Of a DNA stretch of 22,500 nt, positions 9,157 to 19,240 are shown one piece after another. Within the stretch, counting starts at the first letter, position 1; each line of letters starts with the position of its first letter. The notes beneath the pieces are model-generated. The model did no database searches and was not told the DNA's origin. It was given only the letters and a program-made list of their open reading frames with translations. The translations under genes were made by a program, and so were the position numbers. Source of the DNA: Cristatella mucedo (taxonomy: Eukaryota > Bryozoa > Phylactolaemata > Cristatellidae); the NCBI GenBank assembly GCA_009760855.2, contig WPIO01000348.1:1-22500 (forward strand), given 5' to 3'.

Positions 9157-10020
9157 TGAAAGATGGGCTCGTGTAGGTGGGCTTGCAGGTGCTCACCGAG
9201 GGGAGCGGTCGATCTGGGCGAGTGCGACGAATGCGACCCCTGGCGGTCGGCCCCACATGACCTGCCAAGCGTGAGTCATTATCCATCGACGGAGGGGGCG
9301 GAGGTACCCGGAGAGCTGCAATCCTGCGATCCATCCTGCGGAAGGAGAATATTTTCGCTTCGCTGCACGAGAAGGAGATCGAGGGCCGACCTGTCGAGGT
9401 CACGCCTGCAGCGGAGCCGCCGGAGGGGATAAGCCGAGAGCCGAGAGCCGAGCGATAGCTCATTGTGCCGAGCGGATTTGCCCACGGCGTGATACAATCG
9501 ATCAGACTCAGTTCGTCCATCTTGACGGCCTTAGCGTCCTTTCACAGCAAGGTCGGCGATGAACGAGGACGGCGACTGATTTTAGAGGAGATAACGCAGC
9601 CTCGACGAGTTGACGTCCGCCTCGCTAGGCGGAAGCAGCCGAATAGCTTTCTCCACTCATCACTGAGACATCGATCAGGCTCTTAGAGCGAGTCATGAGG
9701 CAAGCTTGTATTTATTTTTCTCGCGTTCAATTTTGCTTGTAGCCGTCGTTCGCGTCAAACCTTTTTTTGGCAGCGAGCCATTGTCAGCGCGAGTCGTCGG
9801 TACGCGCGCGCAATACGCCTTGTACGAGCAGCGATACACAATTTCTGTCAAGGGCGCTACAACTGAAACAAAGTCATAACTGAATCATGAATCATAGTGT
9901 TAACTTCTGTGCCCCGCCGTCCACCATCGATGTCTGTCGGTTTCCTCAACGGACAGCAGGTAGGTGTCGAGTAGCTGGTGGGGAAAGCTGCGATACTCGA
10001 TGGCGAAAAACAAAAGCGCC
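9157..10020. other. GC-rich unrecognised stretch
   Basis: Moderately GC- and CpG-rich DNA with overlapping frames on both strands (up to 169 codons on minus at 9011-9520) that share no known family motif. The short tandem GAGAGCCGAGAGCCGAGCG is at 9432-9451. No gene is supported. Confidence 0.45.
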
Positions 10021-10146
10021 TCTCCTGTCAGGAGAGCCTGCCTCTCCTGCCAGGAGAACCTGCCTCTCCTGCCTCTCCTGTCAGGAGAACCTGCCTCTCC
10101 TGCCTCTCCTGCCAGGAGAACCTGCCTCTCCTGCCTCTCCTGCCAG
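10021..10146. repeat. Palindromic minisatellite, 31-bp unit
   Basis: The 15-nt interrupted palindrome TCTCCTGNCAGGAGA starts at 10021, 10043, 10074 and 10105, and a fifth partial copy starts at 10136. Spacings are 22, 31, 31 and 31 bp. The spacer is ACCTGCCTCTCCTGCC or a shortened form. The centre base alternates between T and C. Because 31 is not a multiple of three, the reading frames through it shift register at each unit, which argues against coding. Confidence 0.95.
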
Positions 10147-11924
10147 TCAGATTTATTCAGCTGAACGACACCCTGAAGGGATGCCATTGAGCTAGAAATG
10201 GGAGAAATGAACGTTCGCAGGGTCATCTTAAGCAATCGAACTCCAGACGCAGAGGATCCAGTACCTCAATGCTCATGCATCAAATTCGCCGTGGCATCGT
10301 CCTTTTCGACTCACCATCGAGTCTTCGTAGCCTAGAAGCTTACAAGAAAATACCAGCTGTCGCATTGTGGCACTCGAGTGATAGCTGAACTCGCTGTAGC
10401 TAACGGTTCGATCGCGAGCTGCTGAGCGCTCCATGAACAGGTGACCTGAATGAATGAGAATGACATGCGCATATCCGAGAGACGACTCGTATATTACGTA
10501 TTATATTATTACTATATTTTTATTATATACTTATATTATAATTGTTATTATATTATAGTATTATATTACGACCCGATATTACTTCCTCTCGAAATTCCTC
10601 TTGCGCCTCTTGATTCCTTGATTCCTCTTGATCTCCCATTGCTGTTGAATGTAACGTTTTTTTATTCAGCTGCTGAGTTTTATTAATTTTTTTATGTAGA
10701 AAAATGCAGAATCAGAATTTGCGTGTCTGAGCATTGATGCTGGGACGGCCGGCACCGTCGGCCGAGATAGAATTAGTGTGAGCCGCGGCAGTCGCTATGG
10801 AGCTCAGCTAAGCTTAAGAACAATCGGCAAGCGGATCGTCTAATCGAGGCCCGGGTACGAGCGGCCCGGATATGAGCGATGCACCCCAGGGCCTCCTCAT
10901 AGGCATTGCGCCATCTCGCGGTCGGCGAGACAATGGTATGAGCTCATTGCTTTCGCGTGACCTAAGCAATTGTAACGCGCGCACTCTATCAAATTTGGCC
11001 CCGCGACACGAGTCCCATGACACACGATAGCTTACTGAGTTGGCAGACACTTGGCGGTCGCCGGCGATGCCTACCGCGTGACATAAATGGGGCACCCGCA
11101 CCTTTTCCGAATTCCAACGTGACGGCCAAAGAAAGAAAGTGAGCCGTCGTCAAGCAGAGCTTCGGCCGCGCCGCGCCATCTTGGCGCTACAGACTTAGCA
11201 CACCAGCGGAAGCAGATCGACCGGAGGAGACCGAGTACCGAGTACCGAGGTGAGGGGGGGGGAGACAACTACAAGGAAAACCAGCACTCGAGAAATCGGC
11301 TAAGCTCCGCGGTTCTAGATTAAAAGGGAAGCATCTTCTTGCGCCAGGTGCTACGTTTCTGGGATATAGACAATATGGGTGTCATGATCCGTAAAAACCT
11401 TTCCTTTCGCCAGATGACGGCATGAGATGGGCAGTTGAGTCTGAGTTGAATCTTCAGCTACGCAGCATGTTGAAAAATCGGGCTCGCTCAAGCCGGATCT
11501 AGACTCATGCAGCTCACTTCTTTCAGGTCTTGCTGCCTGCGCACTGTGCAATAAGACGCGTTCCGTTGGTGCAAAAATTGGTAGCTAGGCTTGTTTGGTC
11601 GTGGGCGTCACTGCAGCCATATCAAACCACTTGTCACCGACTGGCATTGGCTCTCAATCGAGCAGCGCATGGATTTCAGGGCTCTACTACTCGATTTTAG
11701 GTCCCTTCATTGGTTCTCTCCGGCCTGCGTATCAGAAGCACATGCAAATTAAGCTTCGCATACACGTTTATGGATCAAAAAGAAGAAAGTATCTCTTTGA
11801 GCAATTCACCTGCGACGTTAGAAACGGAGCTTGTCGACAGGTTCGTTATAGAATGCAGAGAGTCACCAAGAATAAGCACGCAAGGGATAAACGCATTTAT
11901 GCAGAAAATACTGTGAGAACTAGG
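10147..11924. other. Unrecognised sequence with an AT-rich patch
   Basis: No recognised gene, RNA or element. The part at about 10484-10562 is a degenerate TTA/TATA-rich patch resembling decayed (ATT)n LINE tails. A small CGGCCG inverted pair sits at 10745-10765 and a short GAGTACC duplication at 11231-11247, followed by a G run. Frames on both strands remain under 120 codons and the longest begins with TTG. Confidence 0.45.
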
Positions 11925-12095
11925 TGCGTTTTTAGCTCCTTTTAAAATGTCACAAAGCTACAGGATTCGTGACGTGAGTCGGGAGTGAGGTCCAGGCTTT
12001 GAGAGCCTACAAATTAAGGGTGCGGTTTCAAAAGGATTTCAGGTTCACACGAGGTTAAAGGCTAAACGATTCGATTCAGAACGGAGCTTTGGGGG
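11925..12095 (-). mobile_element. LINE family A copy A4, internal fragment
   Basis: The plus-strand sequence GTGCGTTTTTAGCT matches the same string in copy A3 (near 7972). The following GAGTGAGGTCCAGGCTTTGAG..GC matches A2 near 4697, and GGCTAAACGATTCGATTCAGA matches A2 near 4770. On the minus strand this is the region coding for KAWNSLPTHL..TTFK..LKT in A2; here it reads LKAWTSLPTHV and is frameshifted. The ATT tail and terminal hairpin are not seen, so both ends appear lost. Confidence 0.72.
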
Positions 12096-13164
12096 GCCAA
12101 GCCGCTTCCGGGTTCGAGCTGAGCTGCTCGCGCTGAGCTGGTGGAGCGTCAATCAAGGTTTGCGTTACGCTTTTTGACGCCCGGATTAAGCATTTGACCC
12201 GGATTAAGCCGCTATCCCATTGGTGTCATATTGTCTTACCAGGATTTGAGAAAGTGGGTGACACAGAAAGCGAGAGTGAGTTTCCGGTGCGCTCTTTACG
12301 TCCTGCTCGTGCCTCCGGTCAAACGACGAAAAGAAAAGAGCTCCGTCGAGGGATTATCTCCACCAGTCGAATCAGTCGTTTTAACACGGCAGCGTCATTT
12401 TACGTCGCTACTGCACATCAAACGGATAGGCATACTAAGGATGCAATAATTTGCTCATTTCTAGGTTCGAATTCTCGATTCAAATTATGACGGACAGGCA
12501 CTTCCCTTGCCCAATTGGTTCGCAGACTTCGTAGCGAAGAGCCCACCTCCTCCTCCGCCGCCGCGTTCCTCGATCTTCTCCTTCCCCTCCTCCGTCCCGA
12601 TCCTCAATCTCCTCCTTCCCCCGTTTGATTGATTGGCAAGAGGTAAAGACCGCGTTATGGCAGCGGCGGTGGCGACGGCGACGCACGAACATTTGGGAGC
12701 GGGGGGGGGGGGCGGCCGGTGCAACAGCGAGTCGCTCGCTTGCTCGCTGAGCTTCCGCCGAGGAAAAAGCTTCCGGTGCTTTCTGCCGCGTCGCAGTCCT
12801 AGCGCCGCAGTCGTAGCCAGCGCCGCCACCGCTGCTGCTTCAGGCTTGGCTGTCGGTGCTCAAGTCGCTCTGAAACCGCTCGGTCCGTTACAAAACCGCC
12901 TGCGCACCGCCGCCGCCGCCGCCCCCCCCGCAGCTGAGCTCGTCTCGTCTACGTGCAACGCCCATAGCGATGACCCCTCTATTCCCCAAGGGCACCTCGC
13001 AGCAGGTGCTCTAAATTAGCCGCCTGCTGGAGTGCGTCGCGGTAGCGTTCGGCGGCTCAGTCGCTCGACGCGCACAGCTGACGGAAGCTGACGTATTCTT
13101 TTCACTCAATTACCAAATTTCCATGAAAGCGTCACGCACTTCGTCTGGCGCAGCTCGCTGTGCG
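12096..13164. other. CpG-rich tract with triplet runs, no recognised gene
   Basis: From about 12540 the sequence becomes rich in CCTCC, GCCGCC and GGCGGC, with a G run at 12701-12711 and (GCC)n near 12908-12930. CpG is frequent. A 121-codon ATG-initiated plus frame (12657-13019) is Ala-rich and of low complexity. This could be a CpG-island promoter or 5' exon of a gene outside the window. It could equally be GC-rich intergenic DNA, where long frames arise by chance. Confidence 0.4.
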
Positions 13165-13228
13165 CTCCCTACCGAGCACCCCCCTATCGAGCGCCCCCTA
13201 TCGAGTGCTCCCTATCGAGCGCCCCATT
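13165..13228. repeat. Short tandem repeat of CCCTATCGAGCGCC
   Basis: Four imperfect units of 14 to 16 bp (CCCTACCGAGCACC, CCCTATCGAGCGCC, CCCTATCGAGTGCT, CCCTATCGAGCGCC) stand in a row. Confidence 0.85.
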
Positions 13229-13334
13229 TCGTGTGGCACTCGACGCAAAAACGCTGGAGGAGCCGAGGAGCCATTAACTTTTAGTGCATCGAGTTTCATG
13301 TTTGAAAACGGCATTTCGTAAAAGTCGCCGATTA

Positions 13335-13620
13335 GGACTCGCTCCAAGAAACTAAAAATGCATCTATTTATCGCAGTATTCAGTGGGTCCCTATGATTCG
13401 TCCTTTATGCGTGCTGACACTGTGCACAGTGCCACTAAACATACTTGCATGATGACCCAGTTCGCGCCAACCGTAAATTCGCTATTCTTGTTGTTTATTG
13501 AGCATACTACCAGTAACCATCCGATCGTGATTCCCTTGCAGAAAATGTTAAGTGCCTAAAAAGAGATTGAGTTCTCTGAAGGCGCTAAATCAAATCCATT
13601 ATTTTTATTATTATTATTAT
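13335..13620 (+). mobile_element. LINE family A copy A5
   Basis: The first codons read SKKLKMHLFIAVFSGSL and a stop, the ORF2 terminus matching copy A1. The 3' UTR then follows A1 closely (CAGTGGGTCC, ATGATTCGTCC, GTGCTGACACTGTGCA, ATGACCCAGTTC). The terminal hairpin is present as AGTGCC..AGAGATTGAGTTCTCT..GGCGCT, and the copy ends in (ATT)n. Only the last 15 or so codons of ORF2 remain. Confidence 0.85.
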
Positions 13621-13639
13621 CATTGCGCTGCTAAGAAGC

Positions 13640-14640
13640 TTGCCGTGACTGCGCGTGCGCTGTAAGGTCGGACGTCCACCGGAGAAGTTCGTCTTAAGCG
13701 CCGCAGCGCATAGCTAAGGATTGTCGTTGCCGACTGACTCTTCCCTTTCTTTGTTATACGCAATTTCGCCGGACGGCGCACCGCTCGACGGATGTGCGAA
13801 CGCTCTGCGCAGGCGCTCAGCCACCGGCTGGCTAAAGTAAGCGACGCAGCGGCTTTTGCTGGCGTGCGAACGGCGCCGTTCAAAATTTATAAAAAAAAAT
13901 GGCGCCGCGACTCCGAGTGAGATTCACGGCCGAGGCATTGCCGCCGCAGCCGCCGAGGGCACGCTCACGCCCAGACGGTAGCCGGTGTCACCGAAACGCC
14001 GCTGCAGGAGCATCCGCAGCAGCTGCGTTCCGCTGTTCGCGAGCGCTCGTACTTAGGGGGAGCCGCCATTGCGCGTCGCGAGAGTCGCGCGTCGGCCGCC
14101 GACCGGAGCGATAGCGCCGCCGCGTCTCGCAGCGGCGGCGCTTCGGTTACGCGCCGCCGCTGTTGCGCGCCGAGATCGGAGACCTGCGTCCGTTGAGCTT
14201 CGCCACTTCAGCTCGCGCGACAACGACTGCCGCGATGATTCGAAGGCCGGCCGGAAGCGCAGTCGCGATCCAAGTGAAACCGACCGAACGAGCTCTTCGC
14301 TCGCCGGAACCTTCGCGGAGCGCTGCAGTCGGCGGCGGATGCGCGGCGGGAAGACGACGAGCTCTTCGCTCGCCGAACGCTGGCCACTAAGAGAAGCGGT
14401 GAGCTCGACGGGAAGAGAGGAGGAGCGGCCTCGATGTCGCGCGAGCGAAGCAGCGTGACGTCGAGCCTTGAGCGGCGGCGGCGCCCGCCGACCGACCATT
14501 GGGCGAGCGCTGTGACGCGACGGAGCGCTCTCTCTTCGCTGAGAGCCGTGCAGCTCCGCAGAGCGAATCGATGGCGGGTCTTGCGGAGCAGAATCTTCTT
14601 CATGCTGCGCTCATGCCGCGCAGCAGCGGCGCGCGAGGCC
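13640..14640. other. CpG-rich island-like tract
   Basis: Very GC-rich with dense CpG (GCCGCC, GCGCGC, TCGCTCGCCG). Overlapping frames of 70 to 148 codons occur in nearly all frames, because stop codons are rare in such sequence. None has a recognisable domain. An ATG at 13899 follows a run of A and the TATA-like TTTATAAAA; it opens a 71-codon Arg/Ala-rich frame, which I regard as weak. The 17-mer GAGCTCTTCGCTCGCCG is repeated at 14290 and 14359. Confidence 0.5.
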
Positions 14641-14648
14641 GCGGGTGC

Positions 14649-14712
14649 AATAATAAAATAATAATAATATATTATAGTAATAAAAATAAATATAATAATA
14701 ATGCATTAATAA
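14649..14712. repeat. (AAT)n-rich microsatellite
   Basis: An abrupt AT-only patch (AATAATAAAATAATAATAAT and similar) within GC-rich DNA. It could be the tail of a lost LINE insertion, but no adjacent LINE sequence is visible. Confidence 0.75.
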
Positions 14713-16084
14713 AATACGAATACGAATCGTCTGCTTTCGCCAATCGCAGCATTCTTGCAACCGGAGCTGTTAGCGCTCGACGGATGTAGCAGGTTGCTAT
14801 GGCGCTGGCAGCTATAGCAACCAGCGACTCTTACCAAACGTGGAATGCTTAGTGACGGTTCCGAAACCAACAGTCCCACAAGCTACCGATGAAGCATCGG
14901 TACTGCGATCCTTGGTGACCAGTAATCTCGCATTGAGTTAGTCGATCGGTAATCCTGTACGCGGGTGACGAACTGCAAGGGAGCTCAGTCTAGATACCTC
15001 TTGTTATGTGTGAATATATTTGTGAGCAGTCGCACACCAGACTATCGAATGCACAACGCGGCAGGCCGTGTATTGCATGCAGTCCCCGCGGAAGCTAGTG
15101 GCCCCAATGACTGATCCTAGCTCGGAATTTAAAAGTATATTTTTGGGTCCGCTGTTCTCCTCGGCTACTTCCGCCGAAGCAGAATGCTATCACGGTACAG
15201 CGAACTAAAGACCTTTCTGCAATTATAATGACGCGTAGGTATCAGTAGACTCCAGAGGATTGAGCTCAGCTGCAATACTAGATGAAAGGTGCTTCAGCTT
15301 TAGCATTACTTCCGGTCGGAAATCGGTCGCCGTCACCTAAGTCCTACAATGGACAAGATCAAATGCAGCGCTTCATTCATAGAGCTGACGCACGAGGCGA
15401 AGCTTACTATCTGCTTAGTTCTCGAATGGTGTACCTGGCTACTCCTCAGTGCTTTGCACTCTGGGTGCTTGGTTTGGACGACCCAATTCGCGGGTTCGAG
15501 TTGGCTGCAGTGGGCGCGGTCCTTTAATGCCCGCTGCTAGCGATGGTCATGGCCGGTAAGGCTCTTCTGTCGCTATGCAAATGATGCCTTTGAGTTTTAC
15601 CTCTTTTGTCACTACATGAAATCGTTGTCTGAGGGGACGCTACTTAGAGATCCAAGCTCGGTAAGGAGTTGCCGAGGCCGCAGCAACGCCCTCTCTCGCA
15701 GCTTGACTGACCGCGGTGCAGTGTGCTTCTGTTGACACTAAGATGCGGTGAGGCAGAGCATCTTTCTTTCACCAGCATTTTCCTATTCAGCGCGGCATGA
15801 TGGTATGCAAGTCTCTCTTCTGAGGAACAGTCCAATATCAGCTTCCATTTGGATTTCCCCACTACAAAAATACCCGAAAGTGCTACCAGCTCAGTGACGT
15901 CACTTAGCATAAGCTTAGAAAGCTGCTTAAACTGCCCTCCAGCATATTTCCCGAACGCTATACCCTACCAGAATACTTTTTCACTCAAAACTCAGACGAC
16001 TTAGATTGGATTTAACTCTATAACATTTTTATTATGCAGAAAAGCTTAGAAATATATAATTACATGGAAATTTATTGGGTACAA
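14713..16084. other. Unrecognised unique sequence
   Basis: No element or gene recognised. Frames of 63 to 88 codons (15282-15527 plus, 15644-15910 minus) have no family motif. Because a copia pol remnant and a Tc1 remnant lie just beyond, this stretch might hold their 3' flanks. No LTR ending or Tc1 terminal inverted repeat could be picked out by eye. Confidence 0.45.
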
Positions 16085-16570
16085 TCAATAACTTGTCGAG
16101 GAACCACGATTTTAGATAACTTCACTCAATCGTCTCGTCATTGACTCGACCAGCTGCCGGCAGGTGTCTGAAGGAATTGATTCCCAGCAGTCTTTAAAAA
16201 TCTCCTCAATAAAATCATCGGGTTTTATGCGCCGATGAACTCTCAACCGTAAAAGCTCGCTCGACTTTGTTCCACACATGTTCTATTTGGCTCAAGTCCG
16301 GGCTTTGGCTTAGCCACAGAAGAACCGCAATCGGCTGGAAGCTTCTAAACTTCTAGTCGGCGGATACGTGAAGAACCGTTTAACCGCCTCAGCGAGTGAA
16401 CTTGAGCTCGTAGCGCATAGTCTTTTCCGACAAATGTCCGCGTACACTTCATCCATTCGCCGGCGAACGCACTTTTTTCCTTTTGAAGTTACCAATGAGA
16501 TTGTATTTAGACTCACCAGTTTATGGCACTCTGCTTCAACGGTAGCAGTCCAAAGCCAAAAAATGGGTTC
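16085..16570 (-). pseudogene. Tc1/mariner-like transposase, internally deleted
   Basis: Tc1-family transposases are cut-and-paste DDE enzymes of about 340 residues. Read on the minus strand, the fragment begins near 16545 with ECHKLVSLNT, matching the LVFSDES box; the catalytic Asp is replaced. GKKCVRRRMDE follows, the counterpart of the family's G..YVRRR..E. Then LWLSQSPDLSQIEHVWNKV near 16310-16260 carries the third catalytic residue (Glu) in the SPDLNPIE motif. RIKPDDFIEEIFKDCWESIP, DTCRQLVESMTRRL and NRGSSTSY form the normal C-terminus, with a stop at 16085-16087. Between the first box and IEHVW only about 70 codons remain where about 125 are usual, so the middle with the second Asp is missing. 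There are also frameshifts and a premature stop. It is inactive. No terminal inverted repeats were found. Confidence 0.87.
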
Positions 16571-17129
16571 TACTGGATGGCATCAAAGAGGGGTGGAATA
16601 GTCTCGAGACCACGTGACCGCCTGCTCATCAGTTTACTTGGGAGCTATTGACTCCGTTGCCGGCGAATGCAGTTACTCACTAAGCCAAATTTAGCAAGCT
16701 ACAACTAAGGCCTATATTATATTGACAGATTGTTACGATTTAATAATTAGTGTACCGCAATGACTTACTCGACTACGGGCATTAGCAAGAGGTGAACTCA
16801 GGTAGATGGATAAGGTGAGAAAAAACTGTTGGAGGGCAGTGTACATGGCCTAGCGAAGCAGCTATAACAGGCCTTGTTGCTGTCACGGACTGCACCAAGC
16901 CTCCAACTACTCAGCAGTATGGAATGCGACTAATCACAGGATCGCCAGCTGCGTCGCCGACTGAGCTGATGGGCTGTCAGCTGACGGGTTTATGGGCGTA
17001 GCAACCGGCTTGCATTTATTCGTATCGTAACGACGGAGGGTGCCTTCTTCTATAGATTTTTATCGGCTGTTTTCTTGGTGCTTTCTTCTGCCCGTTCCGT
17101 GTCGCGCGGGTTCCTAGTTTCTCGTGTGC

Positions 17130-17840
17130 CTCTTCAATATCCTTCATTTCATCTGTAGATGACAGATTTTCTGTTGGATGGGAAATTTCCTCTTAGCCGG
17201 AACAGATCGTCAACCCAAACTGCAATAATGATACGGCTGTCTGAATCGACGTGCCCGCTGAGACTGCGATCGGCCTCTGTGCAGAGAAATCCATCAATCT
17301 CTCTTCTCTTCTCTAACTGTCGTAGCACGGTAGTTCCGCACGGGCGGTTACTGCTTTAGTCTGTACAATGCCTCCTTCAATCGCAACGTCGGACGCTCTT
17401 CTCTTGATCGACTAAAACCGTCTGCTCGATGAGGGCACAGCTCCTCCTCCTGAAGCTTGGCATTCAGAGGCGCCGTCGTAGCATCCTTCTGATGCACTTT
17501 GAAGTTCCTTTGTGCAGTAACATAGCTAGCGTGGCTCCGATAGAGTGTCACTTCGCAACACGAGCGCGTACATTCACACGCAGTCCACTTCGGAATACCT
17601 CTTAGCCGGAAGGCACGCCGCCGCCATAGCGAGCTTTGACTGCCGTCGGCAATCCGCCTCACCATAAGCATAAGCTTGCAGCTAATAGCGCGCTGTCCGC
17701 ACGGCAGTGCTGTAAATTTATTAGAAATGATTGTCACGCATGTCTTCTTGCAAGGCCAGGCGCCGCAAGTGCTTCGTCCAGAGTTTAGGGCTCTCTGCTG
17801 CCGGCGGCCGCATGGGCAGATGCTGACTCACCAACTGCGC
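17130..17840 (-). pseudogene. Copia reverse transcriptase domain remnant
   Basis: The domain (RVT_2) makes element cDNA. On the minus strand it starts with EALAAPG (17780 region). LPCGQRAISCKLML, VRRIADGS, NFKVHQKDATTAPLNAKL (the palm box usually MDV.TAFLNG), then LRLKEALYRLKQ and a stop near 17360 follow. IIIAVWVDDLF near 17240-17200 is the catalytic YVDD box with Trp for Tyr, the two Asp retained. The YKARLVA.G..Q part between the first two blocks is frameshifted. The element cannot make a full enzyme, though the box order is complete. Confidence 0.9.
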
Positions 17841-18149
17841 TCGACGAGGAGGAGAGCGGTCGTGTAGAACGGCTAGAATCGTCGTTGCAGTTTGAAAGCG
17901 CCTGCGTAGTCTAGCTCTGAGGATTGGTCAGCTGGCTGTAGAGCTTGTCCGGGTGTCTGTAATTCGGAGGCTCTTCGCGACGCCCCTCTGATTTGGCCGA
18001 TCGCGTCACTCCGGATGCACCTGATTGCGTCACTCCCGATTCGCCTACTGTGACCGCAGGCTGAACTTCTTTGCATGTGCGCTGAATCGAGCGCAGACTG
18101 CAGCGGCTGCCGGACTATTATTTCTGGTGACATTTCTGTGCCGAAGGCG

Positions 18150-18990
18150 CCAGTCCTATCGCTCGGTCTCTGACTTGTTTATCGCTTTCCGCAAGCGTTC
18201 CTCCAAGCATTCATCAAACACCACGTCGAGTCTTGCCAAGCGTCCAGTCTCAGGGTCGAACGAGCGTACAATTTTCGACCCAGCATCAGTATTATATAAC
18301 CAGGGAATAATTCATCATCTGGTCTTTGCATCCAGTTTCCTTCGCATTTGTGTTGGCACATGAGCGTACGCTATGCAGCAAAATGGACAAAAATGTGACG
18401 AGTTGGGCTTAACGCAACTTCATGTCTCCTCTGGTTTCTTATGCAAGAAAGCCCCGTGTGTGCACTGGTTTTTTGTGTAGAATGCAGACTTCACTGCGTC
18501 TGGCCAGAGTCTCCTCTCTACATTGCTGTGACCTAAGGTTGACTTTGCCATTTCCACAATAGTCCTGCTACTCGGTTCTGCCGCGACGACATTTTGCCGA
18601 GGTTCGTACGGTGAGCTGATGCTGCATGCCTGGTTTCTTTGACAGTACTATCATTCCGTTTGAAGTATATTCACCACCGCTCTCAAAAAGTAGCATGTTG
18701 ATCTTCCGCGGCGTTTCTTTCGCTACGCCTGCTCCATACTCTTCGGCTATCTGAACGAGACTTTGTTTTGCATGCAATAAGCAATCGCGCCGCGAGTGAC
18801 GTCATAGATTGACAATAAAAAGTAAAGGTGAGTGACTCGACAATGTGACCATTGAGCCCAACGACATCGGAATGTGCACCAACTCTATTAGCGAGCACGC
18901 ACAACTGCTCCTTGTTTTAGGTACGGGTATTACGCTCTGCACGCACCTTCTGCGGGCAGGCGGCTACGCACATAAACTTACGGAAAAATG
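18150..18990 (-). pseudogene. Copia integrase domain remnant
   Basis: Retroviral-type integrase (rve fold) inserts element cDNA into host DNA using a D-D-E triad. On the minus strand, GAHSDVVGLN holds the first Asp (codon at 18866-18868). ESGGEYTS near 18684-18661 is the box usually SDNGGEYTS; its catalytic Asp is Glu here. AE followed by SRTIVEMAKSTL, with Glu at 18576-18578, corresponds to the NGVAERKNRT box. RLWPDAVKSAFY, a decayed PN.SHF..FGCIAYAHVP and QMRRKLDAKT lead to FDPETGRLARLDVVFDE near 18262-18212, the C-terminal copia integrase region. At least one frameshift lies between the first two boxes, and stop codons occur near 18430 and 18320. Non-functional. Confidence 0.9.
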
Positions 18991-19031
18991 ACCGTGTCTG
19001 AAATCGAGTTCAGCAGTCACCATTTCTCGCT

Positions 19032-19100
19032 TCTTAATATTAATAATAGCAATAGTAATACTACATTTGATATAGCCCACTCAGATAACCAAATTTAACT
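19032..19100 (-). mobile_element. LINE family A copy A6, terminal fragment
   Basis: On the minus strand, GGTTATCTGAGTGGGCTATA, then TCAAATGTAGTATTAC and a decayed ATT tail, resembles the 3' end of copy A2 (TTGCTATCTGAGGGCACTTT, then GCAAATGTATTATT). Only the last 60 bp or so can be matched. It sits next to the copia remnant, between its integrase and a short duplicated copia-like stretch. Confidence 0.6.
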
Positions 19101-19184
19101 ACCTCTTTTGCATATCGATAGAAGAGTCCTTATGGCTATCACTACCGCTTGCATCGGCGATTAAGGATTGCCAACTGCAGGATT

Positions 19185-19240
19185 CAAACCCAACGACGAC
19201 GTCGGAATGTGCGCCAACGCCACCAGCGAGCAAACGACGG
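19185..19240 (-). mobile_element. Short copia integrase-like fragment, second copy
   Basis: CCCAACGACGACGTCGGAAT, then GTGCGCCAACGCCACCAGCG, closely matches 18857-18895 in the copia integrase, and the minus translation VGAHSDVV is the same. A 3-bp insertion and several substitutions separate them. Similarity stops on both sides. It could come from a second copia insertion or a local duplication. Confidence 0.55.

Larger units (their letters stand above)
16835..19000 (-). mobile_element. Ty1/copia retrotransposon, decayed pol region
   Basis: The order along the minus strand is integrase, linker, reverse transcriptase and then the connection to RNase H. Integrase before RT is diagnostic of Ty1/copia and opposite to gypsy. 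The last recognisable part, 17016-16900, reads KCKPVATPINPS and then VVGGLVQSVTATRPVIAAS, matching the copia CKPV.TPM and GSL.YL...TRPDI boxes. Gag, protease and the LTRs were not identified. Stops and frameshifts occur throughout, so it is a fossil. The Tc1-like fragment lies about 270 bp beyond its 3' end, where the RNase H catalytic part would be expected. Confidence 0.9.

Noticed and set aside
10021-10146. CRISPR-like array
   Set aside because: Spacers are not unique: they repeat the same sequence, and the unit is only 31 bp with arms continuing into the spacer. It is a minisatellite in a eukaryotic context.
11595-11945. 116-codon plus frame
   Set aside because: It starts at TTG, has no recognisable motif, and its end runs into LINE copy A4.
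12111-12480. GGTTCGA-type strings resembling tRNA box B (12111, 12463)
   Set aside because: No box A at proper spacing and no cloverleaf could be folded around them.
12657-13019. 121-codon Ala-rich frame beginning with ATG
   Set aside because: Low-complexity (GCC/GCG) translation with no domain and competing frames on the other strand. Kept only as a note within the CpG-rich tract.
13788-14787. 14-mer CGCTCGACGGATGT present at 13788 and 14774
   Set aside because: A 14-base exact match is expected about once by chance in a window of this size, and the flanks do not align.
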